This document shows, one piece after another, positions 11,818 to 22,543 of a stretch of 64,000 nt of DNA (position 1 is its first letter; the number at the start of each line of letters is the position of its first letter). The notes beneath the pieces are model-generated. The model had not been told where the DNA came from. It did not search any database and saw nothing but the letters and a program-made list of their open reading frames with translations. The DNA comes from Exophiala sp. HKRS030 (Eukaryota > Ascomycota > Eurotiomycetes > Chaetothyriales > Herpotrichiellaceae): positions 3,162,001-3,226,000 of the forward strand of contig JAHWDD010000004.1 of assembly GCA_023897205.1 (NCBI GenBank), written 5' to 3'. The translations under genes were made by a program, and so were the position numbers.

Positions 11818-11898
11818 GGACCAAACGCCAGTAATGGACTTGCAATGCTGGACGAGAGTATCTCTGCTATTTGCTATCACTGTTTCCACAGGTTCGAT

Positions 11899-12455
11899 TC
11901 AACCGGATTTGAGACTAGCACCTTTGATGACGACATAATCCTTTTGGGCAACGCCATCGTCCCATTGCCGGTTGTAATATTCATCAATCTTGGTGACTAG
12001 GCCATCTTCATCGATCTCAACTATCATACACACATGACAGACATACTGCTTGCCTGTCGCTTTGACGGCCATCTCGCCGCTCGGGCGCACGATATCGTTG
12101 GCACAACGGCCAGTCCAAATCTGTTCCAAGACTGCACCAGATGGTGTAGGAACGATGGCCTAAAGAGAGATTGGTAAGAAGCATGATGGGCCGCCTAAGG
12201 ATCGACTCACCTTCTCGTCGACTCGAAAGGGCTGATTGCAATGGTTCCAGGCTTTGTGCAACCCCAAAATGGCTCATGCCCAACCCGGGTGACCAGAAAG
12301 GCATGATCCGACCATTGAACATCCGGATGATAGACTGAGAGGAATCTTTGCTTATCCTCCTCAGTTGAAATTGGTTTAGGAAAGTCGGCGAGAAGTTTCC
12401 GAATGCTCCCCTGCACCTGAGCGAGTCTTTTGGGTGTGATGGTGATGGCCGACAT
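11899..12455 (-). pseudogene. SnoaL-like (NTF2-fold) protein, frameshifted
   Basis: Two exons with an intron at 12160-12210. Exon 1 reads MSAITITPKRLAQ and continues to a VGHEPF segment; exon 2 reads AIVPTPSGAVLEQIWTGRC onwards and ends normally. The family-typical stretch GLHKAWNHCNQPFRVDEK lies in a different frame from the segment before it. The switch falls in the CCCCAAAA run (12262-12269), and the combined coding length is 506 bases, one short of a multiple of three. Members of this family are small NTF2-fold proteins, some of them polyketide cyclases or hydratases. The lesion is a one-base loss: either a true inactivating mutation or a sequencing error in a short homopolymer. Splice sites and stop are otherwise intact, so decay would be recent. 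Confidence 0.75.
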
Positions 12456-13442
12456 TGTCAAGATGTAGGTGCTGGAGAGGTCTTGTGGTTTATCATTGTA
12501 CTAAGCATTGGGATGCCGGTTTCTATGTACCATTTTATATCATAAAATCTGGAATATATTTAGGACCCTGAAAAGGAGTCCTGGATATACCGAGGACCTA
12601 CCCACCTGAATTGATGATTACTATACCTTTTTCTAGGCACGATTGAACTTGAAAGAGACACCCACAATATAATCGGCTCGACTTGGCTCATGCTGTCTAC
12701 CTCGGTCTCACAAGTCGCATTGACACATTAGGCGTGCCGCCCAGCGCAGGACGACGCGGCACGTCAGCGATTTTACATGGCCAGGAAATCATGCGACTTC
12801 GGAATGCTCAAGGCTCGAAGGGAATGAATGCCACGAGTAGCCCATACAAGTATGTACAGGTTAAGATGGCTTGCCAATAGTCTACAGCCAGTGTACCCCC
12901 AAACTCGGGATGCTTTGCATTCGATACGTCCGGTCAGCGGATCGGCGAATTCTAACGAGTTGACAGTTCCTAGTAACGCAGGACCATAGAACAGCCCCAA
13001 TAGACAGCTGAGACATGTTGTAGGTACAGGATCTGACCTTCTCTAAAGGAAACGATGTTGTTCTGGTGTTGAACACGCTCGTCCAAACACGAAACGAGAT
13101 CGACTTACTTAATCATCTTGGCAAATCTGTAGCAAATGAACTGTAGACATCTCTATTTTTCATCTCATTCTAGGACACGCGACATCCACGATATGAGAAA
13201 CTCGATACGCATGAATCTGGTGACTCGCATGGAGCCTCTAGGAACCTGATATATTCGTCGTTCTATTGTCTACACATTTCAGTTTTGCAAAGATGGAAAA
13301 GGAAACCCTGCTTGCCATGACCAAGTTGCTGAGGTCTGTGTTGTGAATCCAAGACATCACAGGCTTCCCTGGGAGCGATGATTCAGGCTTCGTCACTTGA
13401 TATATGATTTGATTTGTCTTGGAAAATATCAAGGCGAGCGCA
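12456..13442. other. intergenic region, no gene recognised
   Basis: Probable 5' regions of the SnoaL-like relic (minus) and the following plus-strand gene. AT-rich around 12500-12560. No coherent coding frame or RNA gene seen. Confidence 0.5.
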
Positions 13443-14808
13443 ATGAAGAAGTCGACTTCCAAGCGTAAGCCATACTTTCTAAATGGTCGACCTCGGCCAG
13501 CAGTGTCGATAGCGAAGCCGCAACTAGAACCAAAATATGACCCAGACTCTGGACAAGTTTATCAAGAGAGAGAAATACGATTCGTCAGCAAAAGAAACAC
13601 CGACTGGACCCGAGAGCGAGTTGGCCGAGATGTCATTCACAGAGATCGTCCTCCAGAGAAAGGCACGCGTTCGCTGGCCGAGACCGCCATATTCGAACTC
13701 GCTAGACATTCGGAGGACCTTACGCCCGAACATTTCGCATCTGTCCCTTGGCCCATGGCCAGACGGATCTGGGATCGCTTAGTGTCAAGGTATGAACGAA
13801 GCTCGAATCTTTGACCGAGACCTGTTTTCGCTAACAACATCCGTAAGAGGTCGTCACAGCTTTCACATCTGGAGGATATTTGCAGTATCGTACCCAGGGG
13901 CAGAGGAATTCGGACATCCTGACTATAGACACCGCGTGGACATTCTACATCCAACCTTGCCATATACCGATTATTTCACAGGTATCACGTCCAATGATCT
14001 GAATTGGCTGGCATGTCTGCGTGTCTCACCAAAGCAGATGAGCGCCACTGACATGGTTTCCATTCACAAAGTCACCAACCTGGTGGTTCTGGATCTATCC
14101 GATGGGCAAATCAGTCTTGATAATCGTACATCACCGTTCGACGAACGAATAATGCGGTCATGGGCAGAACTTGCGGAAGCAGGCCAAGCGTTTCAGCTTC
14201 TACGTGTCATTCTTTTCGGATGGCAGGAGCACATCTGCAAGTGGCTATTCAAGTATGTCGATGTATTTCCGTCCTTGTGCCATGTCATTGTCACAGACTG
14301 TCCCAGAATGCATCAGAGGAACAGAAGGGAATGGGAGCCCTTTTCGACAGCTGCTGGCTGGGATGCGAGACATGCCAAGAGGAGTGCGAAAGATTTGAGG
14401 CCCATCGTCGAGCGTGGTGAGGCCGGGAAGGGCTACGTTTGCGGCTTCTATGATGAGAGCCAGAGTGTCTACGAAGACCTCGTCCACCCGCGGCGGCCAG
14501 ACTTGGTGGAGAGACTGCCTTTGCTGGACACCGAGATAGGGACACCACGACAGTGGAGACACATCGTCGACGACTTTCCGTCGACAAGAACAATTCTCTT
14601 CGACAATATCAAGACAAAGGCCTGGGAGGAGGAAGGGAAAAACCCGCATGTCGTCGATATACCTCAGAGTAAGAGGTTGAGGAATTCAGAAGGTGTGAAC
14701 CAAGGCACGGCCTCTCCTCCGGCAAAACGAAGCAGTCAGACAGCGCCCAGAACAAGGCCAAGTGTCCGGACCGCCGGGGACCTCCTCCAAGAGTTCCTGC
14801 CCCGATGA
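13443..14808 (+). CDS. conserved ascomycete protein of unknown function
   Basis: Two exons with a 58-base intron (13790-13847) encode 435 residues. Both sides of the junction read into a continuous segment with PWPMARRIWDRLVS followed by RGRHSFHIWRIFAVSYP. I associate this 'SFHxWRxFAxxYP' pattern with uncharacterised Pezizomycotina proteins. The middle contains hydrophobic repeats such as VTNLVVLDLSDG that look leucine-rich-repeat-like. The C-terminal 60 residues are Ser/Pro/Arg-rich with a basic, possibly nuclear, patch. No enzyme motif, signal peptide or membrane helix is visible. The ATG chosen is the first in frame and gives a basic N-terminus. Function unknown. Confidence 0.75.
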
Positions 14809-15290
14809 AGAAATTGAGTTGTAATCATAAGGAGACAAGACAAGAGGCCAGAGTAGCTACTAGTTTGTAGAAATTGCTGGAGATGATTGACTAATACAAA
14901 ATAGTAGCAACAGTAAATAGTTGCGTGCGGAATCAATCGAGGTCACGAGCCCCAGCCTCACAGCCTCGTCTAGAACGTCCCGACGTCAGCGGTTCGCGGG
15001 CAGAAACGGCTCAACGGGCAGCACCGAGCACAGTCCAAGAATCTCATGAGCAAACCGAGCACCAGACCGTCTTATTCAATAATTCACTCTTCCAACACCG
15101 TGTTCGTGCTCTTTAAATGATTGATTAGCGTCCTGCAATGCACTCACAGTCCATCTTCGCCGCCAATTGAGGTGCAACTTCCTTGCCCCGCTCCAAACGA
15201 CACACAAGTACGAAACGACCATCTGCCGGGAACTTTCTCAACCCATCACCGAACCACATCAACAGCCTCCCCGTACAGAGGCTTTCCAGC
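14809..15290. other. 3' UTR and promoter of SDS23
   Basis: No gene seen. The last 200 bases before the SDS23 start are C-rich, as expected for a fungal 5' leader. Confidence 0.5.
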
Positions 15291-17022
15291 ATGACAACCC
15301 CAAACCGTGATCCTCCGATCACCTCTTCTCCTTCGCCCGTTGCGTCCTCGCGCTCGAGCATGGACGCGGCCTCACCACCCAGCAGAAGTTCCTCACTCCG
15401 AATACCCTCCTTGCCCAGCGCCGCGGCCCAACACCGCCAGAGCTTTAATGAGCTCCGAGGACACCCTCCGTCCCCTCGCTCTTCGAGACAACCATCCGTG
15501 TCATCAATGGCAGTACAAGACCTCATAGACAACCCTCCGGCGAAGCACCCGGACCCTCGATTCGCCGGACGTGACTGGACAACCGTAAAGGTGGAAGAGT
15601 TGGTGAGCGCGGACGATCTGAGGTTTGTGGACAGTGAAACCGGGGTCGAGGCAGCCACAAAGGTCAGCACGCGGTCTACGTTCCCTACGATCCGCTGAAT
15701 CTGTACAGCTAACATCGACAGGTCCTCGTTGAATCTGGCGGCCCGGTCGTCCTCATCCGCGAAAAGGCCGGATCTCCCGTCATCGGAACGTACGACTATC
15801 GTGACTTGAACGCCTACCTACTGCTGGTGGTCGGGCTCGCCCACCCAGACGATGAGCACGCCGAGGACTTTGAGCAGGTTGCGCAGCGGGCCAGAGAAGG
15901 AAAGGCCATTCATCTCCGAGACATCAAGGATATAAGCAAGAAAGAGGCCTTGACGTTCTTGAGCAAGGACGCAAACCTGTTGCAGGCCATCGAGACATTC
16001 GGCAAGGGTGTTCACCGCGTCGTCGTGGTCGACGAGGCGACAAATGAAACCGTCGGGGTGCTCAGCCAGACCATGCTGATCCGATTCTTATGGGAGAATG
16101 GTAGGAGCTTCCCCGTCCTGGAGCAACTCTTCACTCAGCACCTGCGTGATCTCAAGATTGGCTCCAACGATGTGATAGCGATCAAGTGAGTTGGCTGCAA
16201 AGACTCCCCGTGCCGAAATCGCCCATTGCTGACACTTTTTCTTTTCCTTTTAGCGGCGACCGTCCCCTCGCGGAAGCACTCACACTTCTCCTCAACGAAG
16301 GGGTGTCTTCCCTCCCCGTTCTCGATCACAACCAGAACGTCATTGGCAACATTTCGAACGTCGACGTGAGACTCCTCACCAAGTCCTCCTCCCTGCCTCT
16401 CCTGAAAAACACCTGCATCCACTTCATCTCCGTCATCCTGTCCACCCGCGGCATGTTTGAAGGCAAGGACTCCTTCCCGGTCTTCCACGTCACCCCTCTC
16501 TCGACGCTGGCACACACGGTGGCCAAACTCGTCGCGACAAAGTCTCACCGGATGTGGATCACGGAACCGGTGTCGCCGAGCTCGTCCGGCCCGCCGACCC
16601 CTGCCCTGCACACGGCGACGTTGGCTCCGACCTCGAGCCATTCCTCCTCGACGGGATCCTCATACGCGACGCCCCCGCAGGCGACGTCCGCGCCCGGCGA
16701 CCCCGCGGGCGGTACCGTGGTCGACCACTCCCCGAAGGCCCCCTTCATCGCCCCGTCGGGCCCCAGCATATCCGCCTCGGCGCTGCCGGGGGCCCGCATC
16801 TCTGGCCGCCTGGTCGGCGTGGTGAGCCTGACGGACATTCTGGTCCTCTTTGCTCGCGCCGGCGGGCTGACCAATGCCGCCGACCCCAACGAGATACGCA
16901 TGCGGCGGAGACGGAGCAGTTCGAGCAGCGTGCGGAAGAGTTTCGACAATGGCTCCAGGCCCGCGCCGCAAGGTTCGAATCTGAGGCCGTCGGCGGATTT
17001 GGTCCGAAAACCTACCGGATGA
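15291..17022 (+). CDS. SDS23: Sds23/Moc1-type CBS-domain protein
   Basis: Three exons with introns 15663-15721 and 16186-16253 give 534 residues. Sds23 proteins of yeasts carry CBS pairs, bind and restrain PP2A-type phosphatase, and link nutrient status (through AMPK/TOR) to the cell cycle. Visible here: a Ser/Pro-rich disordered N-terminus to about residue 85, CBS segments starting at [13 protein letters not shown], a central block with [25 protein letters not shown] formed across intron 2, and a last CBS strand [20 protein letters not shown]. Between CBS3 and CBS4 there is a long Ser/Thr/Pro-rich insertion. The basic Ser-rich tail has several RRSSSS-type potential phosphorylation sites. The identification rests on overall architecture and several conserved segments. 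Confidence 0.88.
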
Positions 17023-17051
17023 GAGATTGGGATGGTCTTTGAAATTGTGGT

Positions 17052-17055
<4 letters not shown>

Positions 17056-17082
<27 letters not shown>
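17056..17082. repeat. (GA)n microsatellite
   Basis: About 13 uninterrupted AG dinucleotides in the probable 3' UTR of SDS23. Confidence 0.9.
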
Positions 17083-17720
17083 ACAAAAATTTCCCAATTG
17101 GTTCAGTTTGGCGCTGGGGTTGTGTTGTGTTTGCCTCCTACAGGAACACAAGAGTAGTGGTGGTAAACAGCAAAGTCCTTTTTTCTTTCCTTTTTTCTTG
17201 GAAGCATCAGCGAAGAAAATTAGAACAAGCGTCGTATGAGAGAGGTAGAAGAAAAGAACCCAAGGTTTCTTTAAGAAGACTTGATGGCGAAGCAATGTGA
17301 TCATGTTTCTCGGCATGTATGCCTGGACTTTTCATCTATACGTATGATTTCGACCCATCCCATACCCCAACCCTAACCATGGTAGATCAATCTCTCTGGG
17401 GTCTTCTCCATGTCCGGAGCGAGATGGCATGGTGATATGATCGGAGAGTGAAGAAGGCATTACAGAGTTTGAATAGTAGTGTGTGATAGGTATGACTCCA
17501 ACGCCTCTCCTCCGGTGATGAACCGTGCCGTACTGTGACGCGCATTATATTATTACTCGGTATTCTCTCATCCAGTTGTGGCATCATCAGGCAAAAATTG
17601 TTGCTTTGATCCATTTTTGTTCCCTTTGGTCTCCTTTCCTCATTGTACGAGTTTTCCTCCGAAGAAGAAAGTGTTGGTTTTGTGATGCTATGCCCTTCCA
17701 GAGACCGCTCATGTCCTCAA

Positions 17721-17762
17721 GATATACAAATATGTATATATATACATATATATATATTTATA
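17721..17762. repeat. AT-rich low-complexity tract
   Basis: Alternating TA dinucleotides with a few interruptions, in the gene-free stretch between two converging genes. It could act as a DNA-unwinding or polyadenylation-rich region; no direct evidence. Confidence 0.8.
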
Positions 17763-18085
17763 CGGCATGAACACCCATCTGGCATATATCCCCCTCTTGA
17801 CAAGTCTCACCTCACCCTTGGGTCAGCCACTATATGTGTACATGAATTAAATAGACTTGGCAGGCCAGAAACCAAAAGTCAATCACCCTGGCTGGCAGAG
17901 CTTGGTATCCTCCAAACTGCGCGTCCGACCCAGATGGATAGGGGGCCCGTGAGAGCATCTCCTCAGTGTCTCCCGATAAACAAAAGGACGCCTGAGTGCC
18001 CTGTCTGCCGAAGGGGCGAAAGGGGGAAGTACACCGTACAGGTGCGGATAAATCAGCACCTTGCTTACCCCGTCGGCTCAACACC

Positions 18086-19423
18086 TCACGGTGACAGAGT
18101 GGCCTGCGCACTGTGCTCGTCGGATGAAGAAGGTAAGCCAGGTACAGCAGGAACAGTATTGTTCCCATCCTCCCAGGACCCGTCCATGACAAAGTGGTCC
18201 CAGAAACCTTCGCCTGCTGGCGTAACCTGTCCGGAACCGGCGCCGAATGGGAATCCTTTGCTGTCTTGGCTGAAGTTAAAGTCGAGCCCGGAAGTAGGTG
18301 CACTGGGCGTCGAACCTGTCGGATTTTGATGGTCTGTGATCCCATCGGCGGAGACAAGGTTGTTATTCTGCTCCAGTGCCGAAGGGGCCAACGTGACAGA
18401 CATGCTTGGGTAATTCGAGGGGTGTACCGGCATGCCTTTGATCCCGCCATCGCCGTGATGCATACCGTCGTGCCATGGGTAGTAGGGAGTCGAGATATAC
18501 TGGTCGCTGCCTTGCATAAGCATGGAATAACTGGGATCGGTGGTGTCGAAGCCTGGTGCATTCGCGAGCATCTGTTGAGACTCGGGAGGTAGAGAGGTCG
18601 TCAAAGGTCCCATGTCCTGCCACAGAGGAGGGCAGTCATTTGAACCGGAGAAGGACGGATATCCAGTGATCGAGGGTTGATGCATATAATCCGATTCGGA
18701 CTTGACCTCGGACGGGTTAATCGTCGCCGGCGTAGACATGCGGCGCTGTCCGAGCATGTTGGGAGGCTGTTGTGCCGCGAGGGTCGGAGAGGTTGAGTCC
18801 TGATGAGACTGGGGTGTCCCCGAGGCCATAGACAGTGCTCGACCCTGGTTGGTCCGGAAGCCGGGGTGATGAGGATTTGGATATGGTGTAGTCCGGTATG
18901 TCGACTGGGCAGACTGGCCCATGTTTTGTGGTGGAAGCATCGGTGATGGAAACATGTTCTGATGCTGCTGCTGGTACTGTCCGGGAAAGGCTTGGGCGTA
19001 GGAATTCTGCACCATCTGCTCCATTGCACTGCGCATCGCCACCTGGTTAGTGAGGTAGGCGGCTAGTCTTCGATTGAAGTCGGCCGATCCGGTCTGTAGA
19101 TGTGCTGTGAGTCGACGATACTGTGATGGCAAGTCATCATCCTCCTCTTCATACATCTCCTCGTTGATCACATCTTGCTCGGTGACACGCAGCGCCCGGC
19201 CGGTCCTGCGCTTGTGAATTTCGGAGGCTCGCCGTGCTGACTCAACTCGGGCCTCTAGACTTCGGTCGCTCCGCCTTGAAGCCGCGATATATGCTCTTGG
19301 GTGGCAGGTTAGATAGGAACAAGACTCGGTCTGATCGTGAGTTACTCACCTCTCTTGATTTTCTTCATGTGTCCGCTCCGTCTTTATCGCCTTGGCAGGC
19401 GGTGTGGTCCTTACCGGCGGCAT
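18086..19423 (-). CDS. bZIP-like basic-region, Gln/Pro-rich nuclear protein
   Basis: Two exons with a 54-base intron (19296-19349) give 427 residues. The segment formed across the junction, THEENQERAYIAASRRSDRS, continues with ARVESARRASEIHKRRTG. It resembles a bZIP basic region (Asn, Ala-Ala, Ser-Arg spacing) but a regular leucine zipper is not obvious. An invariant-looking acidic motif NEEMYEEEDDDLP follows, then a long low-complexity region rich in Gln, Pro, Ser and Met typical of fungal transcriptional activators. I recognise the N-terminal block as conserved across Pezizomycotina but not the gene name. A nuclear regulatory role is inferred. The start is the first ATG of exon 1. Its upstream side is a 3.1 kb gene-free region, the longest in the window. 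Confidence 0.8.
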
Positions 19424-22400
19424 CTTGGAGTCCACGGTGCCACTGGACACTGGTTGCTCACGCTTGCATGATGCTGGCATGGCCTCGATGAGGGACACAC
19501 TGGTCCGTACCCGGGTGGCGAGATAGGTGTCTGGGTCAAATTGACGTAGCCGTGATCGGGCGTATAGGTGGCGTATGAAAAGGGCGTATCTCTCAGAGAT
19601 GGTGTTGACAATGTGATAGCTTGAGCTGGAGATCGAATAGATCAGTGAAGTAGTGTAGTGGTGTGATATGGTATGGTATAGTATAGTATAGTATAGTATA
19701 GTGTGGTCTGGTATAGTTGTACACCTAGGTAGTATAGAAGGGAAAGATCACAGTGACGGAGGATATGTACAATGACAAGAGAACAGCAAAGTGGCGACAA
19801 CAGGGAGGCAGCTTCTCCCGGGTAAAGAAGCAAGAGCTGTCGGAATGTCGAATGACAGCCAAGGCAGAAGATTTATGGGAAGACAGAAAAGAGTGAGAGT
19901 TTGCGAGCGGAGCTACTCGTACACGACAGTTAAACTGTACATGCTCCTCTCATGGCACATCCGCTGGGAAACTTGTGGTATGGAGAGGTGGATACGACAG
20001 AGGAGGAAGAGGAGGACCTGATGTTAGCGGCGATAGGGAAGAGCGTGCCGACATTATTGAGGCTTTGGAAAGAAGAGCCCGTGCATGGCTGATGCTGGCG
20101 ACGATCACAGGCGGCTTGTGGTGGAAAGGGTGGTCAAGGCCAGGGCCACACCGATGGAAGTGAATGCGCATCCTTGAATTCTAGAGGAGGAGGACCTCGC
20201 ACGGCTCTCTTTTGAAATGAACCAGAGCGGAAGATCAGTGCGAGCATTACTGATGTACGAGTACGAGAGGAAAAAAGGCAAAAAATCTAGCTTCGCAGAT
20301 TTCCAAATGTTGACAAGGGTTGGCAGCGTTGGTGTCGATGCGAGCGACGTTTTCGCCGTATCCAACATGGTCCCGTGTATCGACAAGGTTTTGGGGCGGA
20401 GAGAGCGACGGGCTAAACCCGAGTAGGCAGGTCTCTACCAGGGCAAAGTTGGCTGGGGACGGTTCTTTACGAAGTACATTCTTACTCAGAGGATGGATAC
20501 TCTATGGAGCACATGGTACACAGTCTATTGTACGTGGATTCTACTGTACGACGATAGAGAGAGCAACTGACTGTTGAATTTGAGCATGTAGAACACTACC
20601 TAGATACACTTCCTCGTAGACCACCTACTCGCATTGTACTGGTATGTATTCGAGTACTCTGTACCTACTGAGGAGGTAGATGGCCACTCTTTTCCGACGG
20701 CATCCTGATCCGAACAAAGCAAAACTCCCCTGATCGATTGCGGTATTCTAGTGGGGTACGAGTACAGGCGCAGCCTGAATCAGCATCTGCCACAAACCCA
20801 CCATTTGCCTCTCCCGGGACCCCTCAGGCCCTCAAGGGTGCCGGAGAGCTCGATCTCTGGCCACTAACCAGGCCCATCTTCTCTTTTTCCGGAGTAGACC
20901 CAGATCCTAGCGTCCCTCCGACAATCATGGGTCAACGGCCACACATTATTCGACTGGGCCGTTGTGACTGGCGTGGTTGGCAGTACGGCAGGCAAGGGGA
21001 CATGGTTGGCTCAAGATCAACAGGAAAAGGGACCAGGGTGCTCGTATAGCTAGCTGGTCTCGTCTCTGCTGGTGATCCAAGCGTCACATTCTCGAACCAA
21101 GTAAAACCTCTGCCACACGAGCGCCTGGGATGTTCTGCCGAGAGACAACAAGACCCTTTAGGCCACGCTGGGCATGCAGCAAGAGTCGAAGCTAGCTAGG
21201 CTTCTTTTTTCTTTCCTTCTCCAAACTATGCTCGGTTTCGGGTGATGCTCTGAGAAACCAATCTCTGACAAGGTCTAAATCGCTTTGACTTCTTCCATCA
21301 CCTTTGCCGTACACGGACTGTGCAGGTGTAGAGACTCGGCCTGTTATTCGTGCATTCCAGTTCATGCTGATTGATGATTCGGCATGCCCATTATTGTTGA
21401 AAGACCGTCTGCTTTTGTGGGGCGACAGACTGCAATGGGCCCGGAAAGTCCCAGAGCGCCCAACGACCGCCCCTTCTGAGCCTACGCCAGAAGCGCTGGG
21501 TCGCAAGGCCATGTCACCAAACCTCGCGCCTGATATCCCCCTAACCCGTACTCTGTACAAGGTAGTGATTGGAATAATATGGGCTCGTATATTCTTTGTT
21601 ACGGGGTACGGCGCGCGGATCTAGGCTGGCTGATCATTCGTGTCTCATACGAGCTCTACGAGGGACTGACGCGTGGACGGTCAGCATCCGCAGCATTAAC
21701 TGAATGCAAGGCAAAATGAAACGGTGATACTATGACTTCTTTCTCCCCTTCCGAATGTCTAGTCACTGCAGGTTGGGAACGCCTTCTTTTTTCCAAGCTG
21801 AAATAGAGTTGCTGGAAAGGAATTATTTGGAATCAATCTGTCCCTCCTCGTGCGAGTTATTACTGTGGAATTGATGTGGGATGGTACCATCATCATAGTC
21901 GCAGATCACGGTGCGAGCGTGTGAGGTCGTCAGATCGCCGATTCACCTGCAGTCAATAGATCTCGGATGTCTGATCACTGGGTACCACCCCGTATCGCGC
22001 GTCCTATGACGCCCCCAGAGCATCTCTCATTCATCAATCATGTCTCTCCATCCCCATCCGATCCTAGCGCTACGTTCCTGGCATCTGCAAGATCGGATCT
22101 CACAACGGATCTATCACCCGCATGTTGATCCCCTGGTGTGTGCGAATCAGCTGCTGTCTGCCACCTCCCCCCTGCACCATCATCTCCTCGGATCTTGGTG
22201 TCATCCAACTGCTCGGGCTCCGACAGGTGAGGCCAGTGCGCCAGACTTGAGCGCTGAACTGTACGACCCTTCTGCATCTTAAGTTTACGGACCAAGGAAG
22301 AATATCACCATAATGGTGGCTTACAGCGAGCAACACGGGGCAGAGACGGTACGAATTACACAATAATGGCCACGATCCAACATTGAAATTCCGGCTGGCT

Positions 22401-22543
22401 CAAAAGCCAAACCGTCCGGCTATTGTTGACTGCCCAAAGCTTTGGGGGCCGCAGGGTAGGCGTGGTGTGTCTCGAAGGCTCCAATCTCCGCAGACGCCTC
22501 CCTCACGCGCATAATACTTCTGTCCCGGAGCACCTGTTCAACG
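19424..22543. other. 3.1 kb gene-free region upstream of the bZIP-like gene
   Basis: Only short, incoherent frames are present on both strands. A pentanucleotide repeat occurs at 19676-19700. The stretch probably contains a long promoter or 5' leader of the bZIP-like gene and the 3' UTR of the GGA gene. A noncoding transcript is possible, but nothing in the sequence proves it. Confidence 0.5.
19676..19700. repeat. (GTATA)5 pentanucleotide repeat
   Basis: Five perfect GTATA units, flanked by degenerate copies, about 250 bases upstream of the bZIP-like gene's start. Confidence 0.9.

Larger units (their letters stand above)
17023..18085. other. convergent intergenic region with simple repeats
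   Basis: Lies between the 3' ends of SDS23 and the bZIP-like gene, so it should be mostly 3' UTR. It contains a GA microsatellite (17056-17082), an AT-rich tract (17721-17762) and a single CCCTAACC at about 17370 that is too short to be telomeric. No gene seen. Confidence 0.6.

Noticed and set aside
15125..15715. 196-codon minus-strand frame over SDS23 exon 1
   Set aside because: Antisense shadow; the plus strand encodes the Sds23 N-terminus with correct splice phases.
17364..17378. Telomere-like CCCTAACC
   Set aside because: A single unit only; no array, so not an interstitial telomere.
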